Shown: positions 1-7,335 of the stretch, piece by piece | How the letters are laid out: each line of letters opens with the position of its first letter | Position numbering within the stretch: the first letter of the stretch is position 1 | Source: CAZIKB01 sp964539665 | GTDB lineage: Bacteria > Zhuqueibacterota > Zhuqueibacteria > Oceanimicrobiales > Oceanimicrobiaceae | NCBI GenBank assembly: GCA_964539665.1 | Contig: CAZIKB010000112.1 | Coordinates: 1 to 21,531, forward strand | DNA length: 21,531 nt | Direction of reading: 5' to 3' | The notes under the pieces: generated by a model | Seen by the model: the letters and a program-made list of their open reading frames with translations, nothing else | Told to the model about the DNA's origin: nothing | Databases searched by the model: none | Made by a program: the position numbers and the translations under genes

Positions 1-108
1 GGAAAACTCCTCTTATTTTTTTGAGTATTTATGAATTATTCAGGTTAAATAATATTTTGTTAGGATTGTTTTCTTTTATAACTCAAACATAAAAAGGAGA
101 ATCTCATC

Positions 109-1305
109 ATGATAACATCCAGTTTTTCAAAACACATACGAAGTGTTATTTTTATCTGCATTTCGTTTCTTATATACACATTAAGTTTCGCCCAGCAACA
201 TGGCAATCATATTCATAATGGCAGAGATCATAACGAAGATTGGCCTGATTCTCTACAGACGATAACTGTATCGGGGCTGGTAAAAGTAGATAGCAGCCAT
301 TTCCATCCACTCTATTTTCTCGATGAAGGAAACAATGGAAGCATTGATTATCAATTAGGATTCGGGCCATACTGGTATAATCCTGTGAGTGGCGCTACTC
401 GTCCCGATGAGGGAGAAGAAGTAACGGTTCAAGGCGGAATCATCTCAATTCACACACCGCCATTAATTGTTGTGTTTGAAATAAACGGAATGGTTTGGCG
501 AGATTCAACCGGAGCTCCGCCCTGGTCAGGAGATTGGGTACACAAGAATGCAAGCGACACAACTTTTATTTACTGTCCAACAGACAGTATGGATTGGATG
601 GGCCATCCACCTCAAAGCATGCATGGCATGATGTATCCAGATTCAATGTATTGCCAATTTGAGGAAATGCCAGTAGATAGTATGCCGGGCATGACGGATT
701 CGACCATGTTTGAAGGCTATTACACCGAAAACTTTCGCGACCATGGCAATCACATGCGAGGTTCTGGCATGATGATGGGATTTAATCGCCACATTGCCGT
801 TCGTTTTCATTACAATGAACATGAGCTGCATCGGCGTGGGCTGTCAGAAGAAACTATCCAGGTTTATTATTTAGATGGCAATTTCAATTGGCAAGTCATT
901 TCGGGTGTCAGTGTTAATACGGAAACCAATACAGTGTCCATGAGTCAAAACCAAGTTCGTACATTTTATGCACTTAAAGCAAACTCTGTGACTTCTGTAA
1001 AAAGTACTCAATCTGCTAATTTACCAGAAGATTTTACATTATTGCCTAATTTTCCGAATCCCTTTAATCCTCAGACGACGATTCGTTATAAACTTACCAC
1101 CGATTCAAATATTACTTTGAATATCTATGACATTCAAGGACGTAAAATAATAACTCTTTATCAGGGTCCACAAAAAGCTGGGGAATATTCGACAATTTGG
1201 AATGGAACCGATTATAAGGGTATGATCATTTCAAGTGGTGTGTATTTTATACAATTAAAAATTGGTACGTTTACACATGTACGTAAAATGACTTTGCTGA
1301 AATAA
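109..1305 (+). CDS. Secreted Met/His-rich protein with type IX secretion sorting domain
   Basis: The 398-residue protein starts with a Sec signal peptide (hydrophobic stretch at about residues 10-28, ending ..LSFAQQ). A beta-rich region of about 35-135 follows, possibly OB-like, then a central segment rich in Met and His. In residues 156-244 I count 14 Met, 8 His and 2 Cys, with clusters such as MHGMM and GMMMG. The last 90 residues, from about 310, form a T9SS type A sorting domain: NFPNPFNP motif, then the IYDIQGRKI strand, SSGVYF and a terminal KMTLLK. By family knowledge this targets the protein across the outer membrane to the surface or medium. The Met/His content suggests copper or another soft metal as ligand, which is inference. 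The start is supported by AAGGAGA at 94-100. The specific function is unknown. The neighbours, a YHS lipoprotein and a Cys-rich membrane protein, also look metal-related. Confidence 0.85.
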   Translation: MITSSFSKHIRSVIFICISFLIYTLSFAQQHGNHIHNGRDHNEDWPDSLQTITVSGLVKVDSSHFHPLYFLDEGNNGSIDYQLGFGPYWYNPVSGATRPDEGEEVTVQGGIISIHTPPLIVVFEINGMVWRDSTGAPPWSGDWVHKNASDTTFIYCPTDSMDWMGHPPQSMHGMMYPDSMYCQFEEMPVDSMPGMTDSTMFEGYYTENFRDHGNHMRGSGMMMGFNRHIAVRFHYNEHELHRRGLSEETIQVYYLDGNFNWQVISGVSVNTETNTVSMSQNQVRTFYALKANSVTSVKSTQSANLPEDFTLLPNFPNPFNPQTTIRYKLTTDSNITLNIYDIQGRKIITLYQGPQKAGEYSTIWNGTDYKGMIISSGVYFIQLKIGTFTHVRKMTLLK

Positions 1306-1406
1306 GAAATCAGTTAATTGATGTTGAAATTAGAAGACAGTAAAAATTATTTTATTCAAAACTTTTTTTTACACTTTGAGAAGGAGAAAAAACACCAACA
1401 GTGTTA

Positions 1407-1514
1407 ATGTTATTGTCAATTTTTAAATTCACTTTTTCTGTTTTAGTAGCTCAAATTGAGAAATCACCAAAACAAGAAAATGAACGAAAAATCAAAAAAC
1501 TCTGGCTTTTTTAG
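1407..1514 (+). CDS. Possible 35-residue small membrane protein (weak)
   Basis: A short frame in the 269-bp gap before the YHS lipoprotein would encode a hydrophobic N-terminus (MLLSIFKFTFSVLVAQ) followed by a Lys/Glu-rich tail. An in-frame GTG lies at 1401. A GGAG at about 1383-1386 is 14 bases before that GTG, longer than usual. The shape of hydrophobic helix plus charged tail fits small bacterial membrane proteins. The region is very AT-rich, though, and such frames arise by chance. I do not recognise it. Confidence 0.15.
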   Translation: MLLSIFKFTFSVLVAQIEKSPKQENERKIKKLWLF

Positions 1515-1536
1515 AAATATATTGTATTTTAATCCA

Positions 1537-1542
1537 TATAAT
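1537..1542 (+). promoter_or_regulatory. Possible -10 box (TATAAT) for the YHS lipoprotein gene
   Basis: A perfect TATAAT lies 33 bases before the start codon at 1575 in a very AT-rich stretch. No good -35 hexamer sits 16-18 bases upstream, so this rests on the -10 alone. Confidence 0.3.
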
Positions 1543-1574
1543 TTTTTTTATTAACTTAATTTAAGGAGGAGAAA

Positions 1575-1862
1575 ATGAGAACACTTTTATTTTCTTTAGT
1601 TATGCTGATGTGCTTTAGTCTTGCATTTCTTGCGTGTGGTCAAAAAGAAGCTGACACGCAAGCCCAGCAAGAAGAAGCAGTGGAGGCTACAGAAGGTGAA
1701 TTGGCCGCTAACATGGCCATTGATCCTGTATGTGGTATGAAGGTTAATACAGATGAGGCTCAATTCACAGTTGAACACGGTGGAGAAACCTACTATTTTT
1801 GTATGGAGGCTGATAAAACAACCTTCACCGAACAACCAGACAAGTATTTAGCCCAAAAGTAA
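1575..1862 (+). CDS. YHS-domain lipoprotein
   Basis: The 95-residue protein has a lipoprotein signal peptide: Arg2, a hydrophobic core at residues 4-20, and a lipobox-like FLAC with the lipidated Cys at 21. An acidic, Gln/Glu/Ala-rich linker (about 23-45) follows. A YHS domain makes up the rest, with DPVCGMKV at 50-57 (Cys53) and YYFC at 73-76 (Cys76), ending in a PDKYL motif. YHS domains are known from copper and heavy-metal ATPases and related proteins and are thought to bind metal through this Cys pair. Here it would sit on the membrane facing the periplasm. The start is well supported by AAGGAGG at 1563-1569. The gene stands alone between two gaps and is followed by a hairpin with a T-run. 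Confidence 0.88.
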   Translation: MRTLLFSLVMLMCFSLAFLACGQKEADTQAQQEEAVEATEGELAANMAIDPVCGMKVNTDEAQFTVEHGGETYYFCMEADKTTFTEQPDKYLAQK

Positions 1863-1877
1863 GATTTAAGAAATGAA

Positions 1878-1927
1878 AACCACGGATTTGCACTGAGATA
1901 ATAATTTGTGTGAATCCGTTGGTTTTT
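1878..1927 (+). terminator. Long hairpin with T-run after the YHS lipoprotein gene
   Basis: The arms at 1878-1893 and 1908-1924 pair over 16 base pairs, with two G-U pairs and one bulged T at 1920. The loop has 14 bases and a T-run follows at 1923-1927. Position and shape fit an intrinsic terminator. The sequence (ACGGATTTGCAC .. GTGTGAATCCGT) also resembles the imperfect palindromic repeats found in other gaps here, so it may be a repeat used as a terminator. Confidence 0.55.
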
Positions 1928-2061
1928 ATATTTAAATCGAATATTATCCATGAACATGGAGAAAGCGGTTATAAACATTAATCTGCTTTGCGCCTGCCTC
2001 GCCAACTTGCCGGTTAAATTTATACCCAAATCACCAAATGCTAATTGAGGTATAATTCAAA

Positions 2062-2556
2062 ATGAAATGTCAAAATTGCAATCATACTGTTACACGTAAA
2101 AGTAAATTTTGTCCCAATTGTGGAGATACCATAATCCCTCGCACCTCTCAAAAACAAGCTTCAGTACATAAAGGAATACCAATTCAATTTGGTATCGGTT
2201 TGATTGGATTAGGAATCCTGGTGGGTTTCTTAATTTTTAAATATGCTTCAGATTCAGGGGATAATTCTGTGCAGACAAATTTAATTTATCAAAGCAGCCA
2301 TGCCCAGTATAGTGCAGCTGTCCTGGACATTGCACGTGACTTTATGTGTAATTGTGGCAATTGCGGTGATGATACCGTCGAAGATTGTAACTGTGAACAC
2401 AAAAATGGGGCTTTAGAAGTTAAAAATTTTATTTTACAAAAAGTTCAGGAGGGCCACAAAAAACCTCATATTGTGGCATTAGTGCAAGAAAAATATGGCG
2501 GCTTGAAAAAAGAATCAGAACCTTTGTTTAAATTGGAGTCTCCATTTAGTAAATAA
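2062..2556 (+). CDS. Zinc-ribbon membrane protein with CcmH-like Cys-rich C-terminal domain
   Basis: The 164-residue protein opens with a zinc ribbon: CQNC at 3-6 and CPNC at 17-20. A polar linker and one transmembrane helix follow (about 41-61, IGLIGLGILVGFLIF). The C-terminal part is compact, with Cys at 96, 98, 101, 109 and 111 (MCNCGNC .. DCNC). Two predicted helices come next, with the pattern EVKNFILQKVQEGHKKPHIV and ending VQEKYGG. This pattern of a Cys cluster, then LxxxIxxxxxxGxxxxxIxxxxxxxYG, resembles the CcmH/NrfF heme-lyase subunit family, which uses a CxxC pair to reduce apocytochrome c. The similarity is from memory and the Cys spacing differs from classical LRCxxC. The Cys-rich domain would be periplasmic if the zinc ribbon is cytoplasmic. 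No clear ribosome binding site precedes the ATG; GAGG at about 2046-2049 is weak. Confidence 0.75.
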   Translation: MKCQNCNHTVTRKSKFCPNCGDTIIPRTSQKQASVHKGIPIQFGIGLIGLGILVGFLIFKYASDSGDNSVQTNLIYQSSHAQYSAAVLDIARDFMCNCGNCGDDTVEDCNCEHKNGALEVKNFILQKVQEGHKKPHIVALVQEKYGGLKKESEPLFKLESPFSK

Positions 2557-2772
2557 ATCGCATTGAAATATTGTGCTTTATAAATAATTTCTTTAATGTA
2601 TTTTACTTTTATATTCCAAATAAACAAGAGACACAAATTTTCAGATAGAAAATTAATTACTGATCTATTATTTACACCTGATAAAATAGGGTCTTTCCCT
2701 GACAGCCAAAATCAGGATTTAAAATGAAATCATTCCTGGGAAAAAATATAAATGAAAAAGGAGAGTTTTTGC

Positions 2773-3927
2773 ATGTCAGAAAAGTATAAAAATATTGAGA
2801 CCAAACTCATCCATTCTGGTGAACCCGAACCACGTTTGAGCGGTGCAGTCAGCATACCAATTTTCCAAACTGCTATGTATGAATATACCGGCGAGTCCAG
2901 TTATAACGATATTAAATACATTCGTTTAAATAATACACCAAACCATCAGGCCTTACATCAAAAATTAGCAGCGCTTGAAAATGCTGAGACTGCTTTGGTA
3001 ACCGCAAGTGGAATGGCCGCTATTTCAACAGCGCTTTTAACTGTTCTTTCAGCAGGTGATCATTTATTAATCCAGGATTGCCTGTATGGCGGAACCCATG
3101 ATTTTCTTACCAAAGATTTTGCGGATTTTGGCATTTTGTATGATTTCATCGATGCTGATAATCCTGATTCGTGGAAAAGCAAGTTGTGCCCAAATACAAA
3201 GGCAATTTATGTGGAATCCATGACGAATCCATTATTGCAAGTAGCTGACCTGAAAGCAGCAGCAGAGTTTGCTAAAACACATGGACTCGTTTCACTTATC
3301 GACAACACTTTTCCGAGCCCTTTTAACTTTCGTCCGGCTGAATGGGGTTTTGACCTGTCGCTGCATAGTTGTACAAAATATCTGAATGGGCATTCGGACA
3401 TTGTGGCAGGAGCTGTAATTGGACGTGCTGACTTGATAGAAAAAATAACTCATAAACTAAACCATTTAGGCGGCACACTCGATCCACACGCTTGCTTTTT
3501 GTTACATCGTGGCATGAAAACACTAGCGGTCAGGATGAATCATCATAATGAAGGCGCATTGAAAATTGCCCAATTCCTGGAGCAGCAAAATTCTGTTTCT
3601 AATGTGAACTATCCCGGACTCGAAACCCATCCAAGGCATAAACGAGCCCGCGAATTATTCGATGGTTTCAGCGGCATGTTAAGTTTTGAAGTTAAGGGTG
3701 GGGTGGAAGCAGCACAGCGGTTTATGGATAAAACTATCTTGCCTATTAGTGCTCCCAGTCTCGGCGGCATTGAAACACTCATTACCCGCCCTGCCACGAC
3801 TTCACACTCAGGCATGTCGTCGGAAGACCGGTTGCGTCTGGGGATAACAGATAGTTTAATTCGTGTGTCTGTGGGGATAGAGGCTACCGAAGATATAATG
3901 GAAGATTTTGAGCAGGCGCTGAGTTAG
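2773..3927 (+). CDS. Trans-sulfuration family PLP enzyme (cystathionine synthase/lyase type)
   Basis: This is a Cys/Met-metabolism PLP enzyme that adds or eliminates at the beta or gamma carbon of sulfur amino acids in the cytoplasm. An in-frame ATG at 2752 exists, but its codons contain the ribosome binding site AGGAG (2759-2763), 9 bases before the ATG at 2773, so I choose 2773 (384 residues). Numbered from there, I see a YxR motif at about 49-51, the SGMAA phosphate-binding loop at about 79-83, LYGGT near 104, IDNT with the ring-binding Asp177, and SCTKYLNGH with the Schiff-base Lys202. SLGGIETL and RPATTSH lie near the C-terminus. LYGGT has Gly where methionine gamma-lyases usually have Cys, which argues against that activity. 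Cystathionine gamma-synthase, gamma-lyase and beta-lyase cannot be separated by eye. The gene ends in a 4-base overlap with the convergent kynureninase gene. Confidence 0.88.
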   Translation: MSEKYKNIETKLIHSGEPEPRLSGAVSIPIFQTAMYEYTGESSYNDIKYIRLNNTPNHQALHQKLAALENAETALVTASGMAAISTALLTVLSAGDHLLIQDCLYGGTHDFLTKDFADFGILYDFIDADNPDSWKSKLCPNTKAIYVESMTNPLLQVADLKAAAEFAKTHGLVSLIDNTFPSPFNFRPAEWGFDLSLHSCTKYLNGHSDIVAGAVIGRADLIEKITHKLNHLGGTLDPHACFLLHRGMKTLAVRMNHHNEGALKIAQFLEQQNSVSNVNYPGLETHPRHKRARELFDGFSGMLSFEVKGGVEAAQRFMDKTILPISAPSLGGIETLITRPATTSHSGMSSEDRLRLGITDSLIRVSVGIEATEDIMEDFEQALS

Positions 3928-5210
3928 GAGTATTTTGATATTTTATCATTTTCTCTTTTTAAGATTTGTACAAAATTATATACTTCCAAATAGGAATTAT
4001 ATATGGGAACTGGAGCAACCCGAATAACGGACGGTTCACGCCAATCACAAATGACATCATTCGCAGTTAGCTTTTCAAATAGCGATTTACCGTTCTTTTT
4101 GACATTTATCGACAATTGACATCCTCTTTGGTTTTCATCAGAAGGAGTGATAATAGACAGGTTGTCATCACAGTAATTATTTATTAGAAATTCTAAATAG
4201 CCGGTAAGTTTTACGCTTTTTGCCCTCAGGGCTTCCATTCCGATTTCATTAAAAATTTCCATAGAAGCGAGCAGCGGTGCTATTGCCAGGATAGGCGGAT
4301 TGCTTATTTGCCAGCCTTCAGCGCCGCTTACGGGCTTGAATTCCGGACCCATTAGAAATCTGTTTTGTATGTTTTGCCCCCACCAGCCCGCAAATCTTGG
4401 TAAATCATAACGTTCTTTAAAGCAGTCATGAATAAAACAACCCGCCAGGCTGCCAGGACCGGCATTCAAGTATTTGTATGTACACCAAACAGCGAAATCA
4501 ACATTCCAATCGTGAAGGTTCAATATTATATTACCAACTGCATGGGCAAGATCAAATCCAACTGTACATCCTTTTTTATGGCCAATCCGGGTAATTCTCT
4601 CCATGTCAAAAGATTGGCCGGAATAGTAATTTACCCCTCCTAAAAGAATGAGTGCAATAGATTCACCTTCACGATCTATGAGCGCTTCAATATCCTTTGT
4701 CAGGAGAGTGGATTCACCTTGCCGAGGCATTAACTTAACCAATGATGTTTCAGGATCAAAGCCATGGAATTTTATTTGTGATTTTATTGCATACAGGTCA
4801 GATGGAAAGGTGCTATATTCAATCAGAATTTTATGGCGAATCGGGGTTGGCCTGTAAAACGATACCATCATAAGGTGCAGATTTACTGTCAAGGTATTCA
4901 TCACTACAACCTCGATGGGGTCCGCACCTACGAGTCGCGCGGTTTGTTCTGATAATTTTTCAGTGTAACGAAGCCAGGAGTGTTTACCTTTAAAATGACC
5001 TTCTACACCTGAAGTAGCCCAACTTGTTAATACCAGCTCAATATATAATTGCACAGATTTGGGTTGTAAGCCCAGAGAATTACCGCAAAAATAGATACAG
5101 TCTTGTTCGCTTATTCCTTTCGGAAGGTGGAATTTTTGTTTGTATTTTTTTAATGGATCTGCAACATCCAATCCAATCGCGTACGACTTATCAGTTTTTT
5201 GAGTTTCCAT
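3924..5210 (-). CDS. kynU: Kynureninase
   Basis: Kynureninase is the PLP enzyme that cleaves kynurenine or 3-hydroxykynurenine to anthranilate or 3-hydroxyanthranilate plus alanine. The 428-residue length is normal. Visible family motifs are YFCGNSLGLQP at 40-50, GFDLAHAVGN at 218-227 (Asp220 and His223 near the cofactor), VWCTYKYLNAGPGS at 241-254 with Schiff-base Lys246, and an AGWWGQN segment just after 270. No other kynurenine-pathway gene (dioxygenase, formamidase, monooxygenase) is in the window, so whether it serves tryptophan breakdown, NAD synthesis or anthranilate supply cannot be told. No good ribosome binding site precedes the ATG at 5210, but the N-terminus matches the family length. 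It converges on the trans-sulfuration gene, sharing TTAG at 3924-3927. The name is firm; the pathway is open. Confidence 0.93.
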   Translation of the reverse strand: METQKTDKSYAIGLDVADPLKKYKQKFHLPKGISEQDCIYFCGNSLGLQPKSVQLYIELVLTSWATSGVEGHFKGKHSWLRYTEKLSEQTARLVGADPIEVVVMNTLTVNLHLMMVSFYRPTPIRHKILIEYSTFPSDLYAIKSQIKFHGFDPETSLVKLMPRQGESTLLTKDIEALIDREGESIALILLGGVNYYSGQSFDMERITRIGHKKGCTVGFDLAHAVGNIILNLHDWNVDFAVWCTYKYLNAGPGSLAGCFIHDCFKERYDLPRFAGWWGQNIQNRFLMGPEFKPVSGAEGWQISNPPILAIAPLLASMEIFNEIGMEALRAKSVKLTGYLEFLINNYCDDNLSIITPSDENQRGCQLSINVKKNGKSLFEKLTANDVICDWREPSVIRVAPVPIYNSYLEVYNFVQILKRENDKISKYS

Positions 5211-5489
5211 GGCATTAAGTAATAAAAAGTAATTTAATAGATGAGATGTTTTGAGTTTTATATTATAAACCAGAGTTTACTAAGGTTCATTATTTATACT
5301 AAAAAAAAGGAGCTAAAAGTCAAGTTAATACCAATCGAAGTGGTAAATCTACCCACACATTATTGAACATTTAACAGAATGTCATTTTTCCCCTTGTAAA
5401 TGATGTTGAAATTTATTACATTGCTATTACATCTTTTAAGAACAAATAAGAATATCTTCTATTTTCCAACGGTATTTTAACCTGAACTG

Positions 5490-5518
5490 AGCGATTCATT
5501 GTAGAAACAATCGCTTTT
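5490..5518 (+). terminator. Hairpin plus short T-run in the long gap
   Basis: A 7-bp perfect stem (AGCGATT / AATCGCT) with a 12-base spacer is followed by TTTT. An alternative inner stem ATTGT/ACAAT is possible. No gene directly upstream on this strand needs a terminator, so it could end a small RNA or lie in a leader. Confidence 0.3.
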
Positions 5519-5770
5519 GACGAACGACTAAGCGGTAATTTCATTCTTCGAAAACCGGTGAAATTAGTACCTGTGAATTTGTGCATTGTGTAACAAATTT
5601 TCTATTGATTAAGAATATTGTAATTTCGGTCACACAAAATTCAGCTTTATATAATTTTGTCCATTATTGTCTTAAGTAAAATAAGGCACAACGCATCTGG
5701 TTGGTTTGGTTTTAAAATCGAGCAAGATTAAACTACTAAACAAATGGTAAAAAAATTGAAAAATCATATA

Positions 5771-5798
5771 TTGAAATTATTCTCTTTCAAATTATTAT
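5771..5798 (+). promoter_or_regulatory. Candidate promoter for the aminomutase-family gene
   Basis: TTGAAA (5771-5776) and TATTAT (5793-5798) are separated by 16 bases and lie 65 bases before the start codon. The region is very AT-rich, so a chance match is possible. Confidence 0.3.
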
Positions 5799-5862
5799 TT
5801 ATTACGAGGCAGTTATATGTAAATATATTTTTTCATAACAATTATTAATATTAGGAGTTAAG

Positions 5863-7191
5863 ATGATAAATTTATTCCAAAATAAAAATTTATCCTATTT
5901 AAAACAAGAGCAACTTACATACAAAACATACACTCTTAATAATTATAAACAGATTCCTCAAATCCATAAGCTCTCCAAAAAGCAGCAATTCGAAATAGAT
6001 GTTGTGGGACAGGTGTTCCCATTCAAAACAAATAATTATGTTGTTAATGAATTAATAAACTGGGCGGACGTTCCAAACGATCCAATTTTTACGCTCAATT
6101 TTCCACAGCGAGATATGTTGAAACCTCATCATTTTGACGAGATGGCAACAGCATTCAGATATTACAGAAATAATCATGAAATTACCCGAATTGCAAATAA
6201 AATTCGCTTTCAACTTAATCCGAATCCTGCTGGACAAATGCAAAAAAATGTTCCAAAATTAGATGGACATAGATTAGCAGGCATTCAACATAAATATGAG
6301 CAGACGGTGCTATTTTTTCCAAGCCAGGGGCAGACTTGCCATGCCTATTGTTCATTTTGTTTCCGGTGGCCGCAGTTCGTAGGCATTAATGAACTCAAAT
6401 TTGCAATGAGAGAATCAAACCTCCTGGTATCCTATCTTCGTGAACACAGTGAAGTTACTGATGTTCTTATTACCGGCGGAGATCCAATGGTCATGAAAGC
6501 AAGGATTTTAGCAAAATACATTGAACCTTTAATCGATGCCAATTTATCAAATCTTCATACAATTCGAATTGGTACAAAATCATTGAGCTTCTGGCCATAC
6601 AAATATCTAATTGGCGATGAAGCTGAAGAGATATTGGACCTGTTTAGAAAAGTAGTAAGAAGTGGAAGGCATTTAACTTTGATGGCGAATTTTTCTCATC
6701 CGCGTGAGCTTGAAAGCAGAGCGGTGCAAAGAGCCATCAAACGAATACTGCGGACAGGCGCTGCGATTAGAACTCAGTCTCCCATATTAAGTGGTATCAA
6801 TAATAAGCCGCAGATCTGGGTTGATTTATGGCAGAAACAGGTTCGGCTTGGTTGCATTCCATATTATATGTTTGTTGTTCGCGATACAGGGGCTCAACAT
6901 TATTTTGGATTACCATTAGTCGAAGCCTGGAAAATCTATAAAGAAGCTTATCAGAAAGTGAGTGGCCTGGCTCGTACTGTTCGAGGTCCAAGTATGTCTG
7001 CAAATCCAGGAAAAATACAGGTTCTTGGATCAGATAAAATTCATGGTGAAAAAGTGTTGGTTTTAAATATGCTGCAAGCTCGCAATTCCGACTTTGTCAT
7101 GAAGCCTTTCTTTGCAGAGTATAATGAACGGGCATTCTGGATCGATGATCTAAAACCTGCATTTGGAGCAAATAAATTCCTGTTCGAATAG
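5863..7191 (+). CDS. Radical SAM protein of the lysine 2,3-aminomutase (KamA) family
   Basis: The 442-residue protein has the radical SAM 4Fe-4S motif CxxxCxxC at Cys159, Cys163 and Cys166 (TCHAYCSFC). ITGGDPMV, the GGD-type SAM-binding strand, follows about 45 residues later. NPGKIQVL near the C-terminus carries Lys384, in the position of the PLP lysine of lysine 2,3-aminomutase (PGGGGK in clostridial KamA). The family uses a deoxyadenosyl radical and PLP to move an amino group from the alpha to the beta carbon. The Asp that in clostridial KamA sits just before the PLP lysine motif (VVDAPGG) appears to be replaced here (MSANPG), so the substrate may not be lysine. Relatives include glutamate 2,3-aminomutase and EpmB; this is longer than EpmB, and no EpmA or EF-P gene is nearby. 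The start is supported by TTAGGAG just upstream. The substrate is unknown. Confidence 0.85.
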   Translation: MINLFQNKNLSYLKQEQLTYKTYTLNNYKQIPQIHKLSKKQQFEIDVVGQVFPFKTNNYVVNELINWADVPNDPIFTLNFPQRDMLKPHHFDEMATAFRYYRNNHEITRIANKIRFQLNPNPAGQMQKNVPKLDGHRLAGIQHKYEQTVLFFPSQGQTCHAYCSFCFRWPQFVGINELKFAMRESNLLVSYLREHSEVTDVLITGGDPMVMKARILAKYIEPLIDANLSNLHTIRIGTKSLSFWPYKYLIGDEAEEILDLFRKVVRSGRHLTLMANFSHPRELESRAVQRAIKRILRTGAAIRTQSPILSGINNKPQIWVDLWQKQVRLGCIPYYMFVVRDTGAQHYFGLPLVEAWKIYKEAYQKVSGLARTVRGPSMSANPGKIQVLGSDKIHGEKVLVLNMLQARNSDFVMKPFFAEYNERAFWIDDLKPAFGANKFLFE

Positions 7192-7195
7192 CCCC

Positions 7196-7239
7196 CTGGA
7201 AAACGTCCCGGTTTATTTTGATATTATCCAGACTTTTTT
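7196..7239 (+). terminator. Weak terminator candidate after the aminomutase-family gene
   Basis: CTGGA (7196-7200) can pair with TCCAG (7227-7231), and six T follow at 7234-7239. The stem is only 5 bp with a 26-base loop, so this is tentative. It lies between two convergent genes. Confidence 0.3.
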
Positions 7240-7335
7240 ATCATAATATTTTACCACACTTGTTCACGCCAGGATTTAAAGATAAAAAGAAACTGCTGTG
7301 CTTTTAGCGTAAAATGCGTTGGTTTTGAATGGAAG

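Larger units (their letters stand above)
5211..5862. other. 652-bp non-coding region with three inverted repeats
   Basis: No convincing reading frame lies here. It separates the divergently transcribed kynureninase and aminomutase-family genes. Three clear inverted repeats are visible: 5490-5515 (AGCGATT / AATCGCT, followed by TTTT), 5536-5566 (TAATTTCA / TGAAATTA, extendable by GG/CC to 5534-5571), and 5634-5660 (ACAAAATT / AATTTTGT, 11-base loop). It could contain the 5' leaders of both genes or a small RNA; nothing in it matches a riboswitch I know. Confidence 0.5.

Noticed and set aside
33..54. 22-bp match (19 of 22) with 15592-15613 around TCAGGTTAAAT
   Set aside because: In AT-rich DNA of this length a match of this size is expected about once by chance, and no function links the two places.
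1793..2029. Minus-strand frame of 78 residues between the YHS and zinc-ribbon genes
   Set aside because: It overlaps the YHS coding end and the hairpin at 1878-1924, with no ribosome binding site or recognisable motif.
2684..2700. Small AGGG-TCTTT-CCCT hairpin before the trans-sulfuration gene, considered as part of a SAM-type riboswitch
   Set aside because: A 4-bp stem only, with none of the conserved junctions or other helices of known SAM riboswitches.
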